Shown here: piece after piece, positions 8,377-15,566 of the stretch | How the letters are laid out: every line of letters starts with the position of its first letter | Position numbering within the stretch: the stretch's first letter is position 1 | Source of the DNA: a virus | IMG/VR virus record: IMGVR_UViG_3300033153_002437 | Location: 1-30,928 of that record | DNA length: 30,928 nt | Reading direction: 5' to 3' (one strand) | Notes under the pieces: model-generated | The model's input: the letters and a program-made list of their open reading frames with translations, nothing else | Database searches by the model: none | Told to the model about the DNA's origin: nothing | Position numbers and translations under genes: made by a program

Positions 8377-8604
8377 TTAACGGTATTTAACAAGATTTAA
8401 CTTACTAAATATCCAGTCAACTTGAAGGCCTTTAAGTCTCTTCTCATTTTCAAACATTACTTTACGCATTGCAACGTTAGCTTGTAATGCATACGCACGT
8501 TTAGCTTCAGCATCTGTCATTCCTTCAGATACACCTAAACCGGCTTCTCTGAGTGCAGCTGCTGTAGCTTCGTCATCTAATTGTACAGTTTTCTTACTGT
8601 TCAT
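8377..8604 (-). CDS. Hypothetical protein (75 aa)
   Basis: The family is not recognised. I take the ATG at 8604 (AGGAG with 5-base spacing) rather than the TTG just before it. The chain is Ala- and Glu-rich and helical in its first two thirds (DDEATAAALREAGLGV, DAEAKRAYALQANVAM), with a basic end. It overlaps the upstream gene by 11 bases and is the last gene before the 71-base gap upstream of the helicase. Confidence 0.65.
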   Translation of the reverse strand: MNSKKTVQLDDEATAAALREAGLGVSEGMTDAEAKRAYALQANVAMRKVMFENEKRLKGLQVDWIFSKLNLVKYR

Positions 8605-8803
8605 CAATACTCCTATTAAATTTATATACTGTATTTCTAGTTATAACAATCATTAGATCATTAATAACTTCAATACTTGTAACTTTACTACTGTATAGGT
8701 CACCAAAGAAAAACTGAGTTCCATTAAAATTAAATGGGTTAGTTTCTCCCACATAACCAACACCAGAAGTATCTGGGTTATCTATACTAGTTAGTTTCCA
8801 CAC
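8594..8803 (-). CDS. Hypothetical protein (69 aa, GTG start)
   Basis: There is no ATG; the frame starts with GTG at 8803, preceded by AAGG about 8 bases upstream inside the end of the MazG-like gene, which it overlaps by 17 bases. The second half alternates hydrophobic and polar residues (KVTSIEVINDLMIVITRNTVYKF), suggesting a small beta barrel. Function unknown. Confidence 0.55.
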   Translation of the reverse strand: MWKLTSIDNPDTSGVGYVGETNPFNFNGTQFFFGDLYSSKVTSIEVINDLMIVITRNTVYKFNRSIDEQ

Positions 8804-9350
8804 CGGTAGCCTTTAATAAAGATGGTCGTGCCTTACTTCGTTTATCAAGAATACCTTGTAAAGCATCTTCAGGGCCAGTCCAGCCATCAGGCTTTAATTG
8901 CTTACCAAGCCCATCTTTAGGGCCACTTAGTTTAGCCATGTTACATCCTGATACAACTGAGAATATTTCCTCAATCTGCGCAGGAGATAGCCCCATTTTA
9001 GCTAGTTTTCCAATATGGAATACTACAGCATCTACAGATTTATCTACTTCTTGTACTTCTGATGGTAATGGTAAGCCAGTCCTAGTAAAGGAATCTCTAA
9101 TACTATTAGCCAGGCTAAGGCCTAACTGTCTAGCTTTAGGATATTCTTTATCCCCAGGTTTAAAACGATTACCATCTTGATCTTGGGTATTGTAAGCTTC
9201 TTCATAGCCTTCAAAAGATTCTTCTAATACATACGCTAGCTCTTTAAAAGCATCCATATCACCCTCTAAAAGACCAGCTTTAGAGTTGAAATCATAGATG
9301 CCTTGTATTAAGTTAGACACTTTTATATCTCTGATTAAGCTCTTTAACAT
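8787..9350 (-). CDS. MazG-like nucleotide pyrophosphohydrolase (187 aa)
   Basis: The protein probably hydrolyses nucleoside triphosphates to monophosphates and pyrophosphate. Phage members act in nucleotide-pool shaping or ppGpp metabolism. The metal-binding EExxE helix appears as LEESFEGYEE at residues 42-51. A second acidic helix (DKSVDAVVFHIGKLAKMGLS) and the typical late motif GCNMAKL followed by LKPDGWTGPEDAL match MazG / phosphoribosyl-ATP pyrophosphohydrolase folds. It overlaps the preceding 116-residue gene by 38 bases. It fits with the RNR genes of the same operon. The fold assignment is motif-based and moderately sure. Confidence 0.6.
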   Translation of the reverse strand: MLKSLIRDIKVSNLIQGIYDFNSKAGLLEGDMDAFKELAYVLEESFEGYEEAYNTQDQDGNRFKPGDKEYPKARQLGLSLANSIRDSFTRTGLPLPSEVQEVDKSVDAVVFHIGKLAKMGLSPAQIEEIFSVVSGCNMAKLSGPKDGLGKQLKPDGWTGPEDALQGILDKRSKARPSLLKATGVETN

Positions 9351-9663
9351 TATCTACAGCTTGAATTGTTGATAGCAGTTCATTAGCATTTTCAAATGTA
9401 ATAGTCCCTATTAACAGTTCATTTAATGTATTACCAGTAATCTCTGTTATCTTGGCAATTATATCATCACTAGGTAGTGACGATAATTTAGTAGAGGCAT
9501 TTACATGCTCACCGTATGTTAACTCCTCATCAGGGCTAACACCTTCAGTGGCTCTATCTACTGCTGCCTCATGGTCAGTCCAGTCTTGTACATCAACTTT
9601 ATTAAGTCCTAGATACGCTAATAATGCATCTTGGATTTTTCCTAATTCTTCCTGTTTACTCAT
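9313..9663 (-). CDS. Hypothetical acidic protein (116 aa)
   Basis: The family is not recognised. The ATG at 9663 follows AAAAGGATTAAA; longer versions of the frame have no ribosome binding site. The chain is acidic, helical and soluble, with Leu/Ile-rich helices near the end (TLNELLIGTITFENANELLSTI). Its last 38 bases overlap the MazG-like gene, so the two are probably coupled. Confidence 0.65.
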   Translation of the reverse strand: MSKQEELGKIQDALLAYLGLNKVDVQDWTDHEAAVDRATEGVSPDEELTYGEHVNASTKLSSLPSDDIIAKITEITGNTLNELLIGTITFENANELLSTIQAVDNVKELNQRYKSV

Positions 9664-9672
9664 TTTAATCCT

Positions 9673-9691
9673 TTTATTACTCAAATATCTT
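9673..9691. repeat. 19-base direct repeat, copy 1
   Basis: TTTATTACTCAAATATCTT is identical at 9885-9903, 212 bases away. It covers the end of one gene and the spacer to the next ribosome binding site. The two copies are read in different frames (ending KDI and KIFE), so the identity is at the DNA level. Confidence 0.8.
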
Positions 9692-9875
9692 TTGGATGCT
9701 TGAACATATGTACTTGCATATAGGTAAGTACTAAATCTTGCATGCCTTTTTCGAAGTCTAATATTGGGACTATACTACTAAAGCATTCATCATTATACTC
9801 CGATGTAAGCACCCATACATGCTCTTCTTCATCATAACCTGCTTTAAAGGTTACTTTATTCTTAACTATACCCAT
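9681..9875 (-). CDS. Hypothetical protein (64 aa)
   Basis: I start it at the ATG at 9875, which follows AAAGGAATAGCA; an upstream frame extension would overlap the PhoH gene and lacks a ribosome binding site. The N-terminal half is beta-like (KNKVTFKAGYDEEEHVWVLTSEY) and the C-terminal half helical (LVLTYMQVHMF). The gene is bracketed by the two copies of a 19-base direct repeat, as if it were a small cassette. Function unknown. Confidence 0.65.
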   Translation of the reverse strand: MGIVKNKVTFKAGYDEEEHVWVLTSEYNDECFSSIVPILDFEKGMQDLVLTYMQVHMFKHPKDI

Positions 9876-9884
9876 TGCTATTCC

Positions 9885-9903
9885 TTTATTACTCAAATAT
9901 CTT
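9885..9903. repeat. 19-base direct repeat, copy 2
   Basis: Identical to 9673-9691; it spans the last codons and stop of the PhoH gene and part of the following spacer. Confidence 0.8.
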
Positions 9904-11211
9904 AGCAACAAATGCTGCCAGTGGACTTCGGTAAATTGTATCTAATTTAATATAATTGAACTCAGGTGCAGTGCCTAAGTATTTATATAATGTCTTGTAC
10001 CCTTCATCAGCTCTATTCATGCCGTATGTCTGCCCAAAGGCATCACCTACTAGTATTACTTTAGAACCTTCAGATATACGGGATAATACTAACTTAAGCA
10101 TATCAGTATTAAGTAATTGGTATTCATCAACTATGAGACATGTATTATGTAAAGAGGTACCTTGTATCTCATCAATCTCAACAACACCAAATAACTCTTC
10201 CCATACCATATCTGATACAGGTACAGCCTTTTCTTCAATCTTTCGTTTACTTTGTGTAGCAGGGGCTTTTTTATCAAGTAGAAACTTTGAGTTAGACTCG
10301 ATACCGCCTAAGTGGCCAGACATCTTCTCTTCAGAAGTTCCTGGTTTATACCCTGTATATAAGTTACGATTCACTGAAACTGGAGGCTTAGTTACTAATA
10401 TTTTATCATATACTTGATACTGCTGCTGACCATTAGTACAAGCTAAAGAAGCCATTAATGTAAGCAATGTTTTACCTGTACCAAGTTTACCATCTATGAC
10501 AGTAAGAGGTATATTAGAATCAAATATAGCATCTAACGCACACATTTGCTCGCTGTCCATAGGAGTTATTAATACACCAGCATCTTTATAAGGTTTCATA
10601 GACTGAGATATACGAGAAACGGTTCCTGAGTGATTTACCCAGATATCATTCTTGTCTACCATTCTATCTATGATACAGTACTGATTTTCTTTTAAGGATA
10701 CCTTAAAGCGTTCATTAAACTCTTCTAGTTGCATTTCTTTTATTTGAACAAAACGTTTCTCATATTCAATAGTACCTTTAATAGTTGTTATACCGGTATA
10801 ATCATAATCAATAGTTTCGTTTTCAAGAGCATCCATTACTTCAACATTACGAGCTATAGCAATAGCCATAGCACCAATATCGTTAGTCATAAATGGTACT
10901 TGTTTCTGTTTAGCTGCTTTTACAATTCTTTCATCAGGAGTAGTAATAGCTGTAGGGATATTAGTTATCTCCACAGTCTTATTATCTAAACCTAACTTTA
11001 GAAGCTTAATGGCAGCCTGTGCGGCACGTTTAAGGTCTGGGTTACGCTTTAGGTTATCTAGCTCTGCTAAGACCGTGTAGGGGATTAGAGGATGTATACT
11101 CTTATCAAGTAACACCTCAGGATGGTCAATAAGTATATTAGTGTCTATCACAACACTCTGAGGCTTTATTTTAGCTTTTAGTAACTCAGCAGCTTCATCT
11201 GTAATATCCAT
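9889..11211 (-). CDS. phoH: PIN-PhoH fusion ATPase (440 aa)
   Basis: This is a PIN ribonuclease domain joined to a PhoH ATPase (PhoH2 / YlaK type), a pair thought to unwind and cleave RNA. The PIN part spans about residues 18-125, with acidic residues in VIDTNILIDH (Asp23), LAELDNL (Glu50) and FMTNDIGA (Asp111), so the nuclease centre looks intact. The PhoH part has Walker A GKLGTGKT at 241-248, Walker B CLIVDEYQLL at 358-367, and the sensor-like KVILVGDAFGQTYG. The start follows AAGGATAGGTA and overlaps the stop of the 43-residue upstream gene (TAATG). PhoH genes are common in marine and enteric phages; their job during infection is not settled. Confidence 0.88.
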   Translation of the reverse strand: MDITDEAAELLKAKIKPQSVVIDTNILIDHPEVLLDKSIHPLIPYTVLAELDNLKRNPDLKRAAQAAIKLLKLGLDNKTVEITNIPTAITTPDERIVKAAKQKQVPFMTNDIGAMAIAIARNVEVMDALENETIDYDYTGITTIKGTIEYEKRFVQIKEMQLEEFNERFKVSLKENQYCIIDRMVDKNDIWVNHSGTVSRISQSMKPYKDAGVLITPMDSEQMCALDAIFDSNIPLTVIDGKLGTGKTLLTLMASLACTNGQQQYQVYDKILVTKPPVSVNRNLYTGYKPGTSEEKMSGHLGGIESNSKFLLDKKAPATQSKRKIEEKAVPVSDMVWEELFGVVEIDEIQGTSLHNTCLIVDEYQLLNTDMLKLVLSRISEGSKVILVGDAFGQTYGMNRADEGYKTLYKYLGTAPEFNYIKLDTIYRSPLAAFVAKIFE

Positions 11212-11342
11212 TACCTATCCTTCTTACAATGTGATATTGGTTTACAGATTTCATCATATATACCGGCTTTAATAAGAAGTGATTTTATCTCTTCATTTGT
11301 AAGATTTTTTAAATGGGTTTTAATTGCTTCTACATCTGACAT
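11211..11342 (-). CDS. Small hypothetical protein (43 aa)
   Basis: The gene is too short for routine ORF calling but well supported: its ATG overlaps the stop of the GIY-YIG gene (TAATG), its own stop overlaps the PhoH start in the same way, and it fills the gap exactly. The N-terminal 30 residues form a charged helix (DVEAIKTHLKNLTNEEIKSL), and the tail has Cys and His (DEICKPISHCKKDR) that might bind metal. Function unknown. Confidence 0.6.
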   Translation of the reverse strand: MSDVEAIKTHLKNLTNEEIKSLLIKAGIYDEICKPISHCKKDR

Positions 11343-12064
11343 TATATAATCTTTCTAGCATACCATCCGGTAAATGCTTTATTCGTTTTATGAGGGTTAC
11401 TCATTTTGTTTCCTTTTTCATAAGTCTTTTTTAAAGACTTAAATGGGAAGCCATTATCTATACATGTTTGCTCAAAAGTACCATTACATATGACCATTAA
11501 AACATTATCATTATTAAAAATATGTATAACTAATGCTCTTCCATTACCACTACCACTGTTAGCTCTACTGATTAGTTCTTTCGTTATCAATGTATGCTTT
11601 TTACCATACATAAAGTTCTTAGAACCTTCATTTCCTGGATGATTATCCACTGCTTTCAATAGAGATTCTTTAGTATGTTTCTTACCATAAAATGGGTTAC
11701 CAATGCCAGTGAATTTACTGCTTTTAAAAGCACATAATTCTTTACTTTGTTTCACACCTAAGGTATCAAACCCTGTAGAAGTTTGATTAGATTTATTATA
11801 AAATGAAGTATTACTTGCTACTTTAAATCTAGTGTGTAATAATACTTCTAGCTTTAAAGCTATAACACGTGAAGCACATATTTTCACAATTTTATACTTA
11901 TAGTTATCTGGATTAGCTTTCTGGTCTGTTATAAATAACTTATCAGCACTAGAACTCAAATACGTAATACCTAAATCTTCAGTAGGGTGGCATAGACTAC
12001 TACGAACTCCATAGTAGTGCTTATTTAAGACTTTATTAGTTATCCTATATACGTAGTTATACAT
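11342..12064 (-). CDS. GIY-YIG homing endonuclease with NUMOD3 repeats (240 aa)
   Basis: This is a free-standing homing endonuclease. The GIY-YIG module is at the N-terminus: YVYRITN (about residue 4) and HYYGVRSS (16-23), then a helix with the likely catalytic Glu in ALKLEVLLHTRF and the Asn of FYNKS. DNA-binding NUMOD3-type motifs follow: GIGNPFYGKKHTKES and GSKNFMYGKKHT. The C-terminal part (residues 175-240) would be a further recognition region. It starts after AAAGGATAATTA. No intron is evident around it; it sits between the ClpP-like gene and the PhoH operon as a mobile insertion. Confidence 0.85.
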   Translation of the reverse strand: MYNYVYRITNKVLNKHYYGVRSSLCHPTEDLGITYLSSSADKLFITDQKANPDNYKYKIVKICASRVIALKLEVLLHTRFKVASNTSFYNKSNQTSTGFDTLGVKQSKELCAFKSSKFTGIGNPFYGKKHTKESLLKAVDNHPGNEGSKNFMYGKKHTLITKELISRANSGSGNGRALVIHIFNNDNVLMVICNGTFEQTCIDNGFPFKSLKKTYEKGNKMSNPHKTNKAFTGWYARKII

Positions 12065-12086
12065 TAATTATCCTTTGATAACAGTA

Positions 12087-12102
12087 GTATATTGTAATAT
12101 AC
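12087..12102. promoter_or_regulatory. AT-rich dyad upstream of the homing endonuclease gene
   Basis: GTATATT and AATATAC flank GT. The dyad lies in the 67-base gap before the GIY-YIG gene and could be an operator or a remnant of the insertion site. The base composition makes such dyads fairly likely by chance. Confidence 0.25.
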
Positions 12103-12131
12103 CTTAATGTAAGCTTAAATAGGATGTCATA

Positions 12132-12749
12132 CTACTTAGTTCTTTCTTTTAGTAATGTTGCAAGTTCTTCCAGTTTTTCAGTATCACCGGCTTTTCTGGC
12201 ATCTAGACGTTGTTGTACTTCATCTTTACTAAGCCAAATATCCTTACCTGCAATTACTAATTCCATTTCATGATCAGTTAAGAATCCATTGTAGACATCC
12301 TTAAATGCAAAGTTAAGTTGACTATTAGTGAACTCTAGCTGTGCACGCATTTCATGTCCTTTTCCTGAAGCACCTCCTGAGTAGTTATGTATCATAAACT
12401 GTAGGTAATCTGCCATTTCAATTTTTGCACATCTTAGTGCTATAATAGTAGACACAGATGCCACAGTCCCTGATAGCTTAGCGGTAACTTTACCTTTACT
12501 AGCTTTAATAGCATCTATTAACATAAAACCAGAGTCTACATAACCTCCACCGTTATTAAGGTGTAATGTAAATGTATCTTCTTTATATGCTGTACGCAAT
12601 AGGTGACATACTTGATTGTACTCACTAGGAGATTCTATTTGGTCAGTTAGATAAATATCTGTATGACGCGCTGATTGTAGTATGGGAACATAGTTATCCC
12701 ATACTGAGTGTTTTTGAGGAGCTGATCCTCCGATAATTAGTTCTTCCAT
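12132..12749 (-). CDS. ClpP-like serine protease (205 aa)
   Basis: This is a ClpP/crotonase-fold serine protease. The triad is visible: Ser98 in GTVASVSTI, His121 in MIHNYSGGASGKG (ClpP-type His motif), and Asp170 in GKDIWLSKDE. The N-terminal half has the typical TFTLHLNNGGGYVDSG oxyanion-side strand (Gly-rich). The length equals host ClpP (about 200). It lies in the replication/nucleotide operon, not with capsid genes, so a role in processing host or phage regulators is as likely as prohead maturation. A Clp ATPase partner is not encoded here. The start follows AAAGGAAGATA and overlaps the upstream stop. Confidence 0.85.
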   Translation of the reverse strand: MEELIIGGSAPQKHSVWDNYVPILQSARHTDIYLTDQIESPSEYNQVCHLLRTAYKEDTFTLHLNNGGGYVDSGFMLIDAIKASKGKVTAKLSGTVASVSTIIALRCAKIEMADYLQFMIHNYSGGASGKGHEMRAQLEFTNSQLNFAFKDVYNGFLTDHEMELVIAGKDIWLSKDEVQQRLDARKAGDTEKLEELATLLKERTK

Positions 12750-13030
12750 TATCTTCCTTTGTTGTTTACTAGTTTTCTGGCTAACATTGCTTTAAGAACT
12801 TCTTGCTCTTTTTCTAGGTGTGCTAGCTCTAGCTCGTCTTTAGATGTAGTTACTACAAAATTTGTTAAAGCACTATTTAAATCTTTTAAGCCTAGTAGAG
12901 ATGTGATTTCAATCAGTTGCTTTTTATGATTTATGTCACTTGCGTTTAGCTGTAATTCTTTGACTAGCTCTTCAGCAGCTGTTGTAGATTTACCAGTGCC
13001 AGGTCCTCCGAAGAGATTTATATTAGTCAT
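12749..13030 (-). CDS. Short P-loop protein (93 aa)
   Basis: The N-terminus is a perfect Walker A strand-loop (INLFGGPGTGKSTTAAE, residues 4-20), as at the start of phage AAA/kinase-like proteins of about 180-200 residues. Here, however, the chain ends at 93, and the rest is Leu/Glu/Lys helix (DELELAHLEKEQEVLKAML) without a Walker B motif. It may be a truncated ATPase that kept nucleotide binding, or a new small protein. The start follows AAGGAAAGATA; the gene overlaps both neighbours and so looks under selection. Confidence 0.65.
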   Translation of the reverse strand: MTNINLFGGPGTGKSTTAAEELVKELQLNASDINHKKQLIEITSLLGLKDLNSALTNFVVTTSKDELELAHLEKEQEVLKAMLARKLVNNKGR

Positions 13031-13241
13031 TATCTTTCCTTAGTAACTTACTATAAGCAAAGTCTGCAAACCAATAGGGATATGGTATAACTTTTAATGT
13101 AGATGTCCTAACTAATTTACGTAAGGCATATCTCAATTTAGAGGAGTATAGATAATGTGAGTTTATCTGTGAAGCATCTACTATAATATAGTCAGCATAC
13201 TCTGCAAGTACTAACTTATTCAATTGCTTCACCATTTTCAT
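13023..13241 (-). CDS. Hypothetical protein (72 aa)
   Basis: The family is not recognised. The ATG at 13241 (or the one at 13235) lies in the last codons of the ligase gene after AAAGG. The protein is basic and aromatic in its C-terminal half (KVIPYPYWFADFAYSKLLRK), with a hydrophobic strand LAEYADYIIVDAS, possibly one alpha/beta unit. It overlaps the short P-loop gene by 8 bases. Confidence 0.6.
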   Translation of the reverse strand: MKMVKQLNKLVLAEYADYIIVDASQINSHYLYSSKLRYALRKLVRTSTLKVIPYPYWFADFAYSKLLRKDND

Positions 13242-14319
13242 CAACCTTTCTAAAGCAAATGCCTACTGGCTTTTGAGGGATACCATCTTTAGATAGCATC
13301 TCATATTCAATTTTAAGCCATTTACCGATGTAATTGTCAGCAACTGCTGCCATTACTAATCGTTCTTCGTTAGTACCTTTAAGTTTTACTTTGAAAGTAC
13401 TCTCGTTACCTTCTTCAGTATCACAAATAAACACGGCATGGCCATTTTTATCTATAGTGTAGCTGTATACTCTGAACTCAGCATCTTGTGCAGTCTTGTA
13501 TTTAAACACATCTAAACTACGTTTATTATATTCATATACTCCAGTAGCATTACGAATAATAATACCTTCATAACCTGCTTCAACTGCTTGAGCATGTTGA
13601 GCATCAAGCTCTTCGTGGGAGTTAGCTATACCTACATTAATTAGAGGTAGTGATGGTGTAAAGATAGATACATCATTATACTTACCATACATGCTAGTAC
13701 ACCTGGTGGTATAATCACCTTCTACTTCAGGAAAGTCAAATATCCAAAACTTTAAGTTAGGAGTATCTGGATTAGTCTTCTTAGTAGCAGCCATAATATC
13801 TTGCAAGTAACTACCATGCGTATACATCTCACCATTAATAGAGTTAGTTCCTAAATGTCTAAGTAACGCTTGAGCTTCCAGTTTCTGATGTTCAGGGATA
13901 GGATACTCTTCTCCCCCACGTGATAGAAGCTTTAGTTCACCATCAGTTAGTCTATATTCAGCATTGACACCATTAAGCTTAACAGAAGTAAAACAAGGAA
14001 AATTGATCTTCTTCTTATGCTTATGGTAGTCGTTTACTTTCATAGGTAGTTTGACAGTGACTGGAGCTTCTTGTGACGTAGAGTAGTTAGCTTTCTGCTT
14101 CTTAGCCCATACTGCTTCAGCTTCTATAATTGCTTGTGCCTCTGCAGTGGTCTCGTTTGAGCGCCCTACATTCTTTGGTTTAGCTGTAGTAGATTTAGAT
14201 TGTTGTTTACCATCTAGTTGTCCCCAAGTTCTAGTGTAAGTAGCTCCTTCAATAACCATGTTGATTATCTGAGTAGCTCCTTTACTGGATAATTTGTATA
14301 GTCTTGGCAGTATTTTCAT
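13216..14319 (-). CDS. ATP-dependent DNA ligase (367 aa)
   Basis: The enzyme seals nicks in DNA using ATP. Motif I is VKLNGVNAEYR with the adenylated Lys114; Asn replaces the common Asp in KxDG. Motif III-like NGEMYTHG is at 162-169, motif IV EGIIIR at 251-256, and motif V VFKYK at 271-275. Residues 283-360 form the OB-fold domain. The first 80 residues (KLSSKGATQIINMVIEG, then TWGQLDGKQQ) resemble a WGR-like DNA-end-binding domain. The start follows AAAGGAAATAA and overlaps the nrdB stop. It is downstream of nrdA and nrdB, so supply of dNTPs and joining of Okazaki fragments share a transcript. Confidence 0.85.
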   Translation of the reverse strand: MKILPRLYKLSSKGATQIINMVIEGATYTRTWGQLDGKQQSKSTTAKPKNVGRSNETTAEAQAIIEAEAVWAKKQKANYSTSQEAPVTVKLPMKVNDYHKHKKKINFPCFTSVKLNGVNAEYRLTDGELKLLSRGGEEYPIPEHQKLEAQALLRHLGTNSINGEMYTHGSYLQDIMAATKKTNPDTPNLKFWIFDFPEVEGDYTTRCTSMYGKYNDVSIFTPSLPLINVGIANSHEELDAQHAQAVEAGYEGIIIRNATGVYEYNKRSLDVFKYKTAQDAEFRVYSYTIDKNGHAVFICDTEEGNESTFKVKLKGTNEERLVMAAVADNYIGKWLKIEYEMLSKDGIPQKPVGICFRKVDENGEAIE

Positions 14320-15386
14320 TTATTTCCTTTATCAAACTTCCATAAGTCATCTTGCATTTGTCCTAATTGATAACTTACGTTATCAATCTCTTGTAATGCT
14401 GATTGCTTACCATTGGGATTTCTATACTCATCAAACCAGATCTCTATATCGTTCTTCTGAACATTATACACAGGCTCTAGTTTAACTTCTTTAAGTCTAA
14501 AGTCAGCCCAGTACTGTAAGAAGTGTTCAGCTATCTCAAAGTTAAAACCTGGAGTTTCACCATCTTCTAATAAGTACTTAGTCCATTCTATTTCACGTCT
14601 CATTGTTTCAGCAAGAAGTGCTCTGAATGTTTCTTCAAACCACCCTGAGTCAAATAAGTACTTAAACTTAGGTGACCTAGAAAGCTTTTTCATGATTGTA
14701 GAACCAGTAGTTGTATGAACTGTCATTTCATCTACACTTAACTTAATCAGTAATTGGCTAAAGCCTTGAGCACAGTTGTTATATGCTTTATTTAATGACC
14801 ATGATGTATAAAATGAGAAAGGGAACTTAATTCCCTCTAGTAGAAATACACCTATAAGAGTTTCAAGTAATAACTTATGATTCTCTTCAGTATCTTCCCA
14901 ACCAGCTTTAACGGCTGCTATGAATCTGCCTGCAATATCTAGTTCTACCTCAACTCTTTCAGCAATCTTAGGGTCTGTGTAGATGATGTCTAAGAACTCT
15001 GTTGCTTGTGCTCCAAAGGCTTGATCAACTCCTGCAGAGTATGACCCTGCATGAATCTCTTCCATTGTTGCAATACGTTTGTATAAGTAGCCTAAGTAGT
15101 AATCATTAGAGATTTCACTTAAGTAACTAAATACATCAGGTACTAGTGAATCTAATACTGTTTGGTAAGCTAAGTTCTTCTGAAACTTTGATAAAGCCTC
15201 AGGAGGGAACTCATGCCATCTATCTTGAGAACAAGATACAATGTTAAGGAACCACATGTTAGATTCATCAACCTCAGCAAGCTTCTTAAATGAAGAATCA
15301 TATGTGAGGTCTAAACGACTTACTCCATCTGTTTCTCCAAAGAATAGCTCTTTGTTTTGTGTTGGTTTTGATTTTATGTTAATCAT
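14316..15386 (-). CDS. nrdB: Class I ribonucleotide reductase, small subunit (356 aa)
   Basis: NrdB holds the di-metal tyrosyl-radical cofactor that starts catalysis in NrdA. Ligands visible: Asp79 (QTVLDSL), Glu109-x2-His112 (MEEIHAGSY), Tyr116 four residues after His112 exactly as radical Tyr122 in E. coli, Glu184 (FLLEGIKF), and Glu220/His224 (VDEMTVHT). The last pair is ExxxH instead of the usual ExxH, a one-residue insertion. The C-terminal tail (KFDKGNK) should dock to NrdA. The start follows AAAAAGGAACCAA. It is separated from nrdA by a 55-residue Cys-rich gene. Confidence 0.92.
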   Translation of the reverse strand: MINIKSKPTQNKELFFGETDGVSRLDLTYDSSFKKLAEVDESNMWFLNIVSCSQDRWHEFPPEALSKFQKNLAYQTVLDSLVPDVFSYLSEISNDYYLGYLYKRIATMEEIHAGSYSAGVDQAFGAQATEFLDIIYTDPKIAERVEVELDIAGRFIAAVKAGWEDTEENHKLLLETLIGVFLLEGIKFPFSFYTSWSLNKAYNNCAQGFSQLLIKLSVDEMTVHTTTGSTIMKKLSRSPKFKYLFDSGWFEETFRALLAETMRREIEWTKYLLEDGETPGFNFEIAEHFLQYWADFRLKEVKLEPVYNVQKNDIEIWFDEYRNPNGKQSALQEIDNVSYQLGQMQDDLWKFDKGNK

Positions 15387-15398
15387 TTGGTTCCTTTT

Positions 15399-15566
15399 TT
15401 AATATAAATCTTCTTGTTGTGAGGATAATTCACCACAAAATATACACATTTTTATTTCTATATACTCTATGTGGTCTACTTTATTTATCTCACACCATTT
15501 AAAGTTATAGAAATGTGTACATAGTAATTGGTTCCACCAGGAGCTTATACTAGCTCCCGCAGGCAT
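15399..15566 (-). CDS. Cys/His-rich microprotein between nrdA and nrdB (55 aa)
   Basis: The ATG at 15566 follows AAGGATGTGGTG inside the end of nrdA, with which it overlaps by 17 bases; the ORF can be extended upstream but without a better start. Residues LCTHFYNFKWCEIN and CIFCGE supply two Cys/His pairs, so a small zinc ribbon is likely. CIFC could alternatively be a redox pair, because this is where many RNR operons carry a glutaredoxin; but the chain is too short for a thioredoxin fold. Function unknown. Confidence 0.6.
   Translation of the reverse strand: MPAGASISSWWNQLLCTHFYNFKWCEINKVDHIEYIEIKMCIFCGELSSQQEDLY

Noticed and set aside
11342-12064. Group I intron around the GIY-YIG gene
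   Set aside because: The neighbouring genes (ClpP-like and the 43-residue ORF) are complete and not halves of one gene, so the endonuclease is free-standing.
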